Shown: one piece after another, positions 49,730-59,548 of the stretch
Layout: each line of letters begins with the position of its first letter
How positions within the stretch are numbered: position 1 is the stretch's first letter
Source: Microglena sp. YARC
Lineage: Eukaryota; Chlorophyta; Chlorophyceae; Chlamydomonadales; Chlamydomonadaceae
Length of the DNA stretch: 64,000 nt
Assembly (NCBI GenBank): GCA_022414725.1
Contig: CM039466.1
Location: 9,957,527-10,021,526, forward strand
Reading direction: 5' to 3'
Notes under the pieces: model-generated
What the model saw: only the letters and a program-made list of their open reading frames with translations
Told to the model about the DNA's origin: nothing
Database searches by the model: none
Position numbers and translations under genes: made by a program

Positions 49730-51210
49730 CAGTTTTTTTTAGTTCAGTTTTTAAAGGAATTCAATTTATTGTTTAGTTTCAAAAGGAATTCCACTTTTTA
49801 AGTTGAGGTTTTAAAAGGATTTCATTGTTTAGATTACGGGTAGTTTAAGATGGAATTCCACTTTTTAAGTTGAGGTTTTAAAAGGATTTCATTGTTTAGA
49901 TTACGGGTAGTTTCAAAAGGAATTCCACTTTTTAAGTTGAGGTTTTAAAAGGATTTCATTGTTTAGATTACGGGTAGTTTAAGATGGAATTCCACTTTTT
50001 AAGTTGAGGTTTTAAAAGGATTTCATTGTTTAGATTACGGGTAGTTTCAAAAGGAATTCCACTTTTTAAGTTGAGGTTTTAAAAGGATTTCATTGTTTAG
50101 ATTACGGGTAGTTTAAGATGGAATTCCACTTTTTAAGTTGAGTTTTAAAAGGATTTCATTGTTTAGATTACGGGTAGTTTAAGATGGAATTCCACTTTTT
50201 AAGTTGAGGTTTTAAAAGGATTTCATTGTTTAGATTACGGGTAGTTTCAAAAGGAATTCCACTTTTTAAGTTGAGTTTTAAAAGGATTTCATTGTTTAGA
50301 TTACGGGTAGTTTAAGATGGAATTCCACTTTTTAAGTTGAGTTTTAAAAGGATTTCATTGTTTAGATTACGGGTAGTTTAAGATGGAATTCCACTTTTTA
50401 AGTTGAGTTTTAAAAGGATTTCATTGTTTAGATTACGGGTAGTTTAAGATGGAATTCCACTTTTTAAGTTGAGTTTTAAAAGGATTTCATTGTTTAGATT
50501 ACGGGTAGTTTAAGATGGAATTCCACTTTTTAAGTTGAGTTTTAAAAGGATTTCATTGTTTAGATTACGGGTAGTTTAAGATGGAATTCCACTTTTTAAG
50601 TTGAGTTTTAAAAGGATTTCATTGTTTAGATTTCACGGGTAGTTTAAGATGGAATTCCACTTTTTAAGTTGAGTTTTAAAAGGATTTCATTGTTTAGATT
50701 ACGGGTAGTTTAAGATGGAATTCCACTTTTTAAGTTGAGTTTTAAAAGGATTTCATTGTTTAGATTACGGGTAGTTTAAGATGGAATTCCACTTTTTAAG
50801 TTGAGTTTTAAAAGGATTTCATTGTTTAGATTACGGGTAGTTTAAGATGGAATTCCACTTTTTAAGTTGAGTTTTAAAAGGATTTCATTGTTTAGATTAC
50901 GGGTAGTTTAAGATGGAATTCCACTTTTTAAGTTGAGTTTTAAAAGGATTTCATTGTTTAGATTACGGGTAGTTTAAGATGGAATTCCACTTTTTTAAGT
51001 TGAGTTTTAAAAGGATTTCATTGTTTAGATTACGGGTAGTTTAAGATGGAATTCCACTTTTTAAGTTGAGTTTTAAAAGGATTTCATTGTTTAGATTACG
51101 GGTAGTTTAAGATGGAATTCCACTTTTTAAGTTGAGTTTTAAAAGGATTTCATTGTTTAGATTACGGGTAGTTTAAGATGGAATTCCACTTTTTAAGTTG
51201 AGTTTTAAAA
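49730..51210. repeat. 66-bp minisatellite, about 21 copies
   Basis: The unit is AAGATGGAATTCCACTTTTT, AAGTTGAGTTTTAAAAGGAT, TTCATTGTTTAGATTACGGG and TAGTTT. The first five copies alternate CAAAAGGAATTCC and AAGATGGAATTCC variants and mostly have GTTGAGGTTTT; the later ones are nearly identical. The left flank resembles a diverged family B element, and the right end continues as a family D-like sequence (GAATTTCAGCCCTTGAGTTG). Confidence 0.95.
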
Positions 51211-51299
51211 GGAATTTCAGCCCTTGAGTTGGATCTCCCAACATAAACGAGCGATGTTACGGTACGCCTTATTGGTCGTACCATACTGATTCAGGGCAC

Positions 51300-51520
51300 T
51301 AGAGGCGCGTCCCGAATGAAACGCATTTAATTCTGAATTAACTGATTTAAACTTAATTGCATTTACTGTTGTATTGTTTTAATCCGATTTAATTCCTTTC
51401 AATTTAATTTAAACAACACGATTTGAATGCATTTAATCGATTTAAATTTTATCAATTCGAATCGGATTAAATTTAATTTGATGTAATCGAATTTCATTGA
51501 ATCGATGGATGTTGCAGCAT
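51300..51520. other. AATTTAATTTGA-type AT-rich stretch
   Basis: Irregular TTTAATTCGAATTG/TTGAATGCATTTAATC-like runs. No gene seen. Confidence 0.5.
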
Positions 51521-51814
51521 ATAGTGACGAAAAATACAGTTTTTGAAGGGTTGTTGATTTTCAAGCAGTATTGATCGTTCCTGTAATGTAATGCAATGCA
51601 TATACCGTATGAAGATTGGCTTTATTTTTTAGAATTTGATGCAAGAAAAATGAGACCAATCAGGGGTCTGGTTGATTTTAAGGAATTTGTACGAGGTATT
51701 GCATGTTTGGGCCCAGCCCAGACGTGAACGTTACGTCCCGTCCAGCTCCTCAACGCCAACTTAACGTACCGACGGGTGCAACCGTCGATGTCGAGACCCT
51801 GCCTTTGCTTTTGC

Positions 51815-51930
51815 CAGCAGGCAGCAACGGTTGCCAGCAGCCAGCAAACGTTGCCAGCAACCTGCTATGGTTGCCAGGAGCCTGCAACGGTAGCCAGCAG
51901 CAAGCAGCCAGCCAGCCAGTAGCCAGCAAC
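51815..51930. repeat. GCCAGCAGCCAGCAACGGTT repeats
   Basis: Irregular repeats of TTGCCAGCAGCCAGCAACG with CCTGCTATGG/CCTGCAACGG variants. A plus frame (51703-51951) is open through them but has no other support. Confidence 0.75.
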
Positions 51931-52179
51931 GAACACTGTAAATTGCTATAAATAAGTCCCGTCCATTTTGCACAGCATCTCGCTCATTCGCGATCTTACA
52001 TCCAAACATTTAAACATATCTGGCTGTCATGCGCCCCTACCACATAGCCCCAAGCCCACGCCCCACATCACTAGTCTCCCTCGGCCGGGTACGAGCCGAT
52101 TCTGTCAGCAATTTCCCTAAGGCAGGGTCGGGCAGGGGTTGAGGGGGGAGGGGACCGCGCCCAAGGTCAGACTTCTCCC

Positions 52180-52470
52180 ATGAATTCGACGACTAGAGAT
52201 GGTGTGGTGCTTTGGAAGGACGTTGGGAGAGGGGTGGGTGGTGCGTATAGACATGGCGTGCGCATGGCGTTTCTAACGGGTTTCAAAGGGGTATTCGCGA
52301 CTGGATTGAAGACGCGCGATAAACTTGTCATTGCCGCGACTGCCCTTGGTAGGTATAGCCAGCGCAAACTCTGCTGTCTTAACACGGGTGGCGCAGACAA
52401 ACGCGGTTTAGTTAAATGTATATCGGCCATACCTCATGCCGTTGCAATAATCAACAAATCAACAAACTAA
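52180..52470 (+). CDS. Open frame of 96 codons, not identified
   Basis: In mainly unique sequence; begins MNSTTRDGVVLWKDVGRGVG, basic and moderately hydrophobic (AFLTGFKGVFATGLKTRDK). The opposite strand is also open (52430-52167). I see no family motif, no array and no clear splice borders. It could be an exon of the kinase-tail gene's neighbour or chance. Confidence 0.2.
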   Translation: MNSTTRDGVVLWKDVGRGVGGAYRHGVRMAFLTGFKGVFATGLKTRDKLVIAATALGRYSQRKLCCLNTGGADKRGLVKCISAIPHAVAIINKSTN

Positions 52471-52723
52471 GCTTGACTGGAACGGTGCCCACCCCTCACC
52501 CCTGGTGGAAGTTGGAACGCGGAAGTAACTCCACTGCAATACTCTACTTTCTGGCTTGGGCAGTCGCAGCAATGACAACTGGGTCGAAGATTTGGCGACC
52601 GGTTGCACAAAAAAAACTGCCCTCCCTATTCCCCACCACATGCAGGTGTATTTTTGAAGGTTGGGGTTGCTGTAAGAGCAAACAAAACTGCTAGGAGCAC
52701 CTTAGAAGATACCACTAAGAGGA

Positions 52724-53095
<372 letters not shown>

Positions 53096-53129
53096 ACGCC
53101 GCCCCAACCACCACCATCATCACACACAG

Positions 53130-53330
53130 GTATCTTTGGAAGGCAACCGGCCTGAGCAGACCACAGACCCCGCCCGCTGCCCCCCAGCCATGAAGGAGCT
53201 CATAGAACTTTGCTGGCACGCCGACCCCGACATCCGATTGTCAGCGGCGCAACTACTGGAGCGACTTGAGTTCATATCGGCCTCCTACACTGCCCAGAGG
53301 GCAAAGCTGAAGGCAGCAGCGGCTGCGCAG
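53130..53330 (+). CDS. Kinase C-lobe end (subdomains X-XI)
   Basis: CPPAMKELIELCWHADPDIR aligns by eye with the CP..L..LI..CW..DP..RP block. The Arg that forms the structural ion pair is present; the usual Pro after it is Leu. An Ala-rich helix (AQRAKLKAAAAAQEP) follows. Phase-0 start at 53130. Confidence 0.7.
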
Positions 53331-55064
53331 GAACCAAAAGAACACCAGCTGCAAAACGCAGAGCACCTCACCCCTACAAGCCCGCATTCGTTGTTTAAGA
53401 GCGCAGGAGTCAATGAGGCAGCCACAGCAGAAGGGGGTAAAGCGGGCAGTGGTGGCCAGACCTCAGCCCTCCCACACAGACTTGCGATAAACTCCTCCTC
53501 CACCCTTCAACACCCACCGCTACCTCAAGCAGCCAGCGGTCGCAGCAACGAGGGAGCTGTGGGTTCACATGAGGGTGAGCCCTGGGGGCGAGATACCAGC
53601 CAGCCGCGTCACACCCCGGGGGGAGAGGCCAGCCAGCCTCATCACTCCCCGGGGCAAGACGCCAGCCAGCCCCATCACTCACCGGAGCGTGCTCCCTCCC
53701 CCAAGCTATCTCCTCGCTCTCCTAGGACCACCAGGGCACGTCAGCAAGAATGGAACCCCAAGTCAGAGCCGCTACAAGTACATGTTGACCACGGGCCAGG
53801 GACTGGGACTGGGCCCGAGGCTGCGGCTGGGCTCGGGGCTGGGGTTGGACCTGGGACTTGGACTGGAGCTGGAACTGGGGCTGGGGCTCGGACTGGGGCT
53901 GGTCCCGGGGTCAGGGCTGGAACTGAGGCTGGGCCCGGGGTTGGGGTTGGAACTGGGGCTGGACCTGAGTCTTGGACTGGGCCTGGGACTGGAGCTGGGG
54001 CTGGGGCTGGGGCTGGGTCTCAAACTGGGGCTGGGCCAGGAGTTGGGGCTGGAACTGGGGCTGGGCCCTGGGCTGGGTCTCGGACTGGGGATAGTTCCGG
54101 GGTCGGGGCTGGAACTGTGGCTGTGGCTGGGTCTAGAACTGAGGCTGTGGCTGGGGTTGGGGCTGGAACTGTGGCTGGGGCTGGGGCCAGGCCTGGTTTT
54201 GCTCAACGTGTGGCAGCCACCGCAGAAGGCTTGTCCCCGTTTTCGATAATGACGTCCCAGGCGTACTCATATATAGCTGCGGAGGGCTCCTACTGTCAGA
54301 ATGGTGAACTACAGGCACACGGATGCCGATGCACAGGCACACGGCATGCCGATGCACAGGCACAGGCACACAGATGCCGGTATAGCATCCGTGTGCATGT
54401 AGTTCACCATTCTGACACCTACCGAGCACCTGCTGAGCAGTCCTCCCCTCATAGCAGAGGCAACCATCAGCACCACCGCGATTCACTAATCATAGTATCT
54501 ACCGACCACCCTCTAAGTCCTATCCCTTCCTTAGATACAGGCAAGCGATCTACCGCCCCCCATCTGAATCATCTCCCTTCCCTTGGTACAGGACTAGGTA
54601 AGGCTCTATCCATGTCTCTAAACCATTCAGATAAAGAGGTTCCCTTAAAGACTCTGTACCCCCACTCTTGCATGGCTTCTCCCGGCTCCCAGGAGTATCA
54701 GCCACAGGAACAGCAGCAGCTGCACCACCATCACGAGGAGCAGCAGCAGCAGATGGTAAACTCCCCCTAGACATAACATGAGCAGCAGCAGCAGCAGAAG
54801 GAAAACTCCCCCCGGACGTCACATGAGCAGCAGCAGCAGATGGTAAACTCCCCCCAGAAGTCACAAGAGCAGCAGCACCAGATGGTGAGTTCCCCCCGGA
54901 CGTCACATGAGCAGCATCAACAGCAGCAGCAGCAGATGGCAAACTCCCCCTGGACGTTACATGAGCAGCAGCAGCAGCAGCAGATGGTAAACTCCCCCCG
55001 GACGTCACACGAGCAACAGCAGCAGCAGCAGCAGCAGATGGTAAACTCCCCCGGAACGTCACAT

Positions 55065-55098
<34 letters not shown>

Positions 55099-56308
55099 TG
55101 GTAATATAAGCTTCCCCCAGACGTCACATGAGCAGCAGCAGCAGATGGTAAACTCCCCCCGGAAGTCACATGAGCAGCAGCAGCAGCAGCAGATGGTAAA
55201 CTCCCCCCGGACGTCACATGAGCAACAGCAGCAGCAGCAGCAGCAGACGGTTAACTCCCCCCTGACGTCACATGAGCAGCAGCAACAGCAGCAGCAGCAG
55301 ATGGTAAGCTTCCCCCGAACGTCGCATAAGCAGCAGCAGCAGCAGATGGTAAACTCCCCCCAGACGTCACATGAGCAGCAGCAGCAGCAGCAGCAGATGA
55401 TATCCCCTCCCCGGGCGTCACATGAACAGAAGCATCAGCAGCAGATGGTAAACTCCCCCCGTACGTCACATGAGCAGCAGTAGCAGCAGCAGCAGCAGAT
55501 GGTAAGCTCCCCCGGACGTCACATGAGCAGCAGCAGCAGCAGATGGTAAACTCCCCCTGAAGATCACATGAGCAGCAGCAGCAGGAGCAGCAGATGCATG
55601 GTAAACTCCCCCCAGACTTCACATGGGCAGCAGCAGCAGCAGCAGCTGCAGATGGTAAGCTTCCCCCGTACGTCACATCATCATCAGCAGCAGCAGATGG
55701 TAAACTCCCCCCAGACTTCACATGAGCAGCAGCAGCAGCAGCAGCAGAAGATGGTAAGCTTCCCCCGTACGTCACATCAGCAGCAGCAGCAGCAGATGGT
55801 AAACTCCCCCTGTCCGTCACATGAGCAGCAGCAGCAGCAGATTGTAAACTCCCCCCGGACGTCACATGAGCAGCAGCAGCTGCAGCAGCAGATGTTAAAC
55901 TCCCCCCGGACGTCATATGAGCAGCAGAAGAAGAAGATGGTAAACTCCCCCTTTACGTCACATGAGCAGCAGCAGCAGCAGCAGCAGATGGTAAACTCCC
56001 CCCGGACGTCACATGAGCAGCAGCAGCAGCAGCAGCAGCAGATGGTAAACTCCCCCCGGACGTCACATGAGCAGCAGCAGCAGCAGCAGCAGCAAACGGT
56101 AAATTCCCCTTGGACGTCACATGAGCAGCAGAAGCAAATGGTAAATCCCCCCTGGACATCACATGAGCAGCAGCAGCAAATGGTAAATCCCCGCTGTACG
56201 TCACATGAGCAGCAGCAGCAGCAGCAGCAGATGGTAAACTCCCCCCGGACGTCACATGAGCAGGAGCAGCAGCAGCAGCAGCAGATGGTAAGCTCCCCCC
56301 GGACGTCA

Positions 56309-56340
<32 letters not shown>

Positions 56341-56905
56341 CATGGTAAACTCCCCCCTGACGTCACATGAGCAGCAGCAGCAGCAGATGGCAAATTCCCC
56401 CCCGACGTCACATGAGCAGCAGCAGCAGCAGCAGATGGTAAACTCCTCCCGGACGTAACATGAGCAGCAGCAGCTGCAGCAGCAGATGGTCAACTCCCCA
56501 CGGACGTCACATGAGCAGCAGCAGCTGCAGCAGCAGATGGTCAACTCCCCCCGGAGATCACATGAGCAGCAGCCGCAGCAGCAGCAGCAGATGGTAAACT
56601 CCCCCCGGAGATCACATGAGCAGCAGCAGCAGCAGCAGCAGATGGTAAGCTCCCCCTGGACGTCACATGAGCAGCCGCAGCAGCAGCAGATGGGAAACTC
56701 CCCCCGGAGATCAAATGAGAAGCAGCAGCAGCAGATGTTAAACTCCCCCCGGACGTCACATCAGCATCAGCATCAGCAGCAGATGGTAAACTCCCCCTGT
56801 ACGTCACATGAGCAGCAGCAGCAGCAGCAGATGGTAAACTCCCCCCGGACGTCACATGAGCAGCAGCAGCAGAAGAAGATGGTAAACTCCCCCTTTACGT
56901 CACAT

Positions 56906-56944
<39 letters not shown>

Positions 56945-57103
56945 ATGGTAAACTCCCCCCGGACGTCACATGAGCAGCAGCAGCAGCAAATGGTAAATTC
57001 CCCCTGGACGTCTCATGAGCAGCAGCAGCAGATGGTTAACTCCCCCCGGACGTCACATGAGCAGCAGCAGCAGCAGATGGTAGGCTCCCCCCGGACGTCA
57101 CAT

Positions 57104-57143
<40 letters not shown>

Positions 57144-58152
57144 TGGTAAGCTCCTCCCGGACGTCACATGAGCAACAGCAGCAGCAGCAGCAGCAGCAGA
57201 TGGTAAGCTCCTCCCGGACGTCACATGAGCAACTGCAGCAGCAGCAGCAGCAGCAGCAGATGGTATACTCGCCCAGGCTGTCGATTGAATCCTACGAGTC
57301 CTACAGCTCCCCCGCCCTCACACCTAGGCGCTCTATCCCCACAGAGCCCGTGCCACCTTCCCAAGGAGAGGGCAGCCCCGGAACCCACCACCCTCCTTCT
57401 CAACGCAGGGCAGTCCCCTTGCAGGGTGAGACCAATCCTCAATCTCACGACCAACCCAGGCACTCCGCACCTCCTAGGCACTCCACACCCCCTAGGCACT
57501 CCCTTTCCCCCACCACGTCCGGCACACCTCCCTCTCCAAGCGGGCATATGACCCAGAGAGCTCTACTCCCGGGGACTGCACATCAGCCTGGGTACCAACT
57601 GGCACCTGCTCAGAGCTCCCACGCACATGCACGGCCCAAGGGCTAGCTTCCCGACATCAAGCACATTCGGGGTGCCGACTGCTTCCAACACAGCCCACAA
57701 TGGCCACCGGCACCCATTAATGCTGGACGTACCCCAGCAAGGGCTCTACGAGCACCACAGACTGGCAAGTCAACAACCCTCTCCCAGAAATGCGCGAGAT
57801 CCCTCCTCTCCCAGGCCGCACGATACCTCATCCTGGCAGTACCGGCCAGAGACAGTCCCTGCCTCACCCTCTATACCTCCACACGATCGGGGCCAGGAGG
57901 CAGCTGACTCCAGCAGCCTCCAGCAGCGCCAAGGCTATCAGGGCCAGGAGACAGCTGACTCCATCGGCCTGCAGCATTACCAGGGTTATCAGGGCCGCGA
58001 GACAGCTGACTCCCCTGGCTCCCAATTTCAGCAGAGCTTGATGCCCTGGGGGTCCTTGGGACATCAACAGGGCCCCCAACACCCTCTTCCTCAGCACAGG
58101 CTCACACAGGGGGCCCTTGGAAAGCAGGGAGATGGCGCCTTAGAGGCCCAAG
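53130..58152 (+). CDS. 3' part of a protein-kinase gene with Gly/Pro/Gln-rich tail (incomplete, interrupted frame)
   Basis: After acceptor ATCACACACAG| the frame reads VSLEGNRPEQTT, then CPPAMKELIELCWHADPDIR and LSAAQLLERLE. This is the last part (subdomains X-XI) of a kinase domain, with the CW..DP..R pattern typical of TKL/Raf-like and tyrosine-kinase-like families. The N-lobe and the HRD/DFG/APE segments must lie upstream but were not found. A low-complexity tail follows: His/Pro/Ser-rich, a Gly-Thr/Ala/Pro repeat (53793-54215), a foldback insertion (54294-54417) and the (CAG)n array (54715-57265). Then comes a Pro/Ser/Gln-rich end to donor CCCAAG|GTATGT at 58152. In-frame stops at 54768, 55107, 55481 and 56456 and a frameshift near 57620-57646 break the frame. 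Either parts are spliced out, the consensus is wrong, or the tail is decaying. Confidence 0.5.
53793..54215 (+). repeat. GGGACTGGGGCTGG hexamer-based coding repeat
   Basis: GG(A/C/G)(A/C)(C/T)(T/G)-type hexamers such as GGGGCTGGGACTGGAGCTGG. In frame it reads Gly alternating with Ala/Thr/Pro/Val; all other plus frames are Gly-Leu repeats and the minus frames are Ser-Pro repeats. Confidence 0.9.
54294..54417. repeat. Foldback with 33-bp arms inside the kinase-tail coding region
   Basis: The left arm 54294-54326 (TGTCAGAATGGTGAACTACA...) and right arm 54385-54417 are reverse complements with one mismatch. The loop holds CAGGCACA/GATGCCGATG repeats. The 124-base unit is inside an otherwise open frame. 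It may be a small inverted-repeat insertion or a hairpin with an RNA-level role. Confidence 0.8.
54715..57265 (+). repeat. (CAG)n-based 36-63 bp array, about 55 units, coding-like
   Basis: The unit is (CAG)3-12 then ATGGTAAACTCCCCCCGGAC plus GTCACATGAG, reading MVNSPRTSHE(Q)n. Most units keep the reading frame because lengths are multiples of three. Stops arise at 54768 (CCC TAG), 55107, 55481 and 56456 (ACGTAA from ACGTCA). Each unit also contains ATG|GTAAAC or GTAAGC, a passable donor, and GAGCAG, a passable acceptor. The minus strand is also open in one frame (Ala-rich), which I treat as a shadow. Confidence 0.95.
57266..58152 (+). CDS. Pro/Ser/Gln-rich C-terminal region of the kinase-tail gene, with frameshift
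   Basis: From MVYSPRLSIESYESYSSPAL the frame runs to a stop at 57644-57646. A second frame, overlapping from about 57627 (HGPRASFPTSSTFGVPT), carries the same composition to 58152, with an internal RQ.TADS repeat (57895-58020: GQEAADSSSLQQRQGYQ, GQETADSIGLQHYQGYQ, GRETADSPGSQ). The join needs a net one-base shift, either a base-call error or a real lesion. Confidence 0.5.
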
Positions 58153-58207
58153 GTATGTTCCGGTCGTGTGGCATGGAGATTTCTGTTCATCCGTTTGTGT
58201 AGTTTGT

Positions 58208-58690
58208 GTATATATACATGCAGTTGTGTATATATACATGCAGTTGTGTATATATACATGCAGTTGTGTATATGTACATGCAGTTGTGTATATATACATG
58301 CAGTTGTGTATATGTACATGCAGTTGTGTATATATACATGCAGTTGTGTATATGTACATGCAGTTGTGTATATATACATGCAGTTGTGTATATATACATG
58401 CAGTTGTGTATATATACATGCAGTTGTGTATATATACATGCAGTTGTGTATATGTACATGCAGTTGTGTATATATACATGCAGTTGTGTATATATACATG
58501 CAGTTGTGTATATATACATGCAGTTGTGTATATGTACATGCAGTTGTGTATATGTACATGCAGTTGTGTATATATACATGCAGTAGTGTATATATACATG
58601 CAGTTGTGTATATGTACATGCAGATGTGTATGTATACATGCAGATGTGTATATATACATGCAGTTGTGTATATATACATGCAGTTGTGTA
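58208..58690. repeat. 20-bp minisatellite, first block, about 24 copies
   Basis: The unit is TGCAGTTGTGTATATATACA, with frequent TATGTACA variants. It begins 56 bases after the donor at 58152. The unit has no stop codon in any phase on either strand, so all six frames are open; these are artefacts. Confidence 0.98.
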
Positions 58691-59548
58691 TACCGTATGC
58701 GCCTTAAGTATTGGCAAGATTAAGTATTGGCAAATATAATTTCCCCCAAAAAGTGGGTCTCAGAAAACCATGGCAAAACTAATTTGGCAAAGGGGTCCAT
58801 GGATTTGGGTATCTCAAGTGCAGACCTGGAATTCAATTGGCAAATTTATTTTTGCTTACATGTTTTTGTTACATTTTTTCAGCAACCAGACCCTAAACCA
58901 TGTAAAATCAAATCAAGAGTATCAAACTTGCTGGGGCTTATTAGCCAGACCGGTATATGGTCCCAGCAAGCCAAATTGCTGGCTATATCCATGTAACCAA
59001 GTTCAAGGTCATGGAACCGTTTTGCATTTTTTTTAATTCAAACCAGATTCAATTCAAGCCAGACCCAAATGACTTATTCTGTGCATAAACATCAAGAATA
59101 TCATAGGATTGGCCCTTGCGTATGGCAGTAAAAACCATGTCTACGGCAGTAAAAAGGAAAATGTAGGAGAGAACATAGTTATCGCTAGGCAGTGTTCACT
59201 TCAAGGTTTCTCATCGTACCACCTAGTCTGCCCATGCTCCTCTCATCATCAGTATATTTATTTATCCAATGGTAGCTAAATAGGCTAAAGAGTTATGCCC
59301 GACCGTGGCATGAGGGGACTCAGTCAGACAGAACCACTTCCTCCAGCCTCTTCGCTATCAGTCCATGCATCAGACAGCACCCCATTAGCTGTGCTCATCC
59401 TCTTGCCTGTGTACCGCAAAGTACCATGGTAACCGTATCTTGGCAAAGGCCAACCGCCTGGAGCGGTCTCAAGGTGGTCCCCTAAACCGGTTTGGCAAAG
59501 TGTCGTTTGCCAAACCGTTTGCCAATACTTAAGGCGCATACGGTATAC
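58688..59548. mobile_element. 861-bp element with perfect 30-bp terminal inverted repeats inside the 20-bp minisatellite
   Basis: 58688-58717 (GTATACCGTATGCGCCTTAA, GTATTGGCAA) is the exact reverse complement of 59519-59548. Minisatellite lies on both sides, so it is an insertion that split one array. Subterminal repeats of TATTGGCAA and TTTGGCAAA occur inside both ends. The interior includes a family A module (58965-59010) and a family B-like fragment (59265-59320) and no convincing coding region. Target duplication is unclear because the flanks are repetitive. Non-autonomous DNA transposon candidate. Confidence 0.75.

Noticed and set aside
54550..57224. Ala-rich minus-strand frames (VTSGGSLPSAAAAA type)
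   Set aside because: Complement of the (CAG)n array; the plus strand has the kinase domain in frame and matching tail composition.
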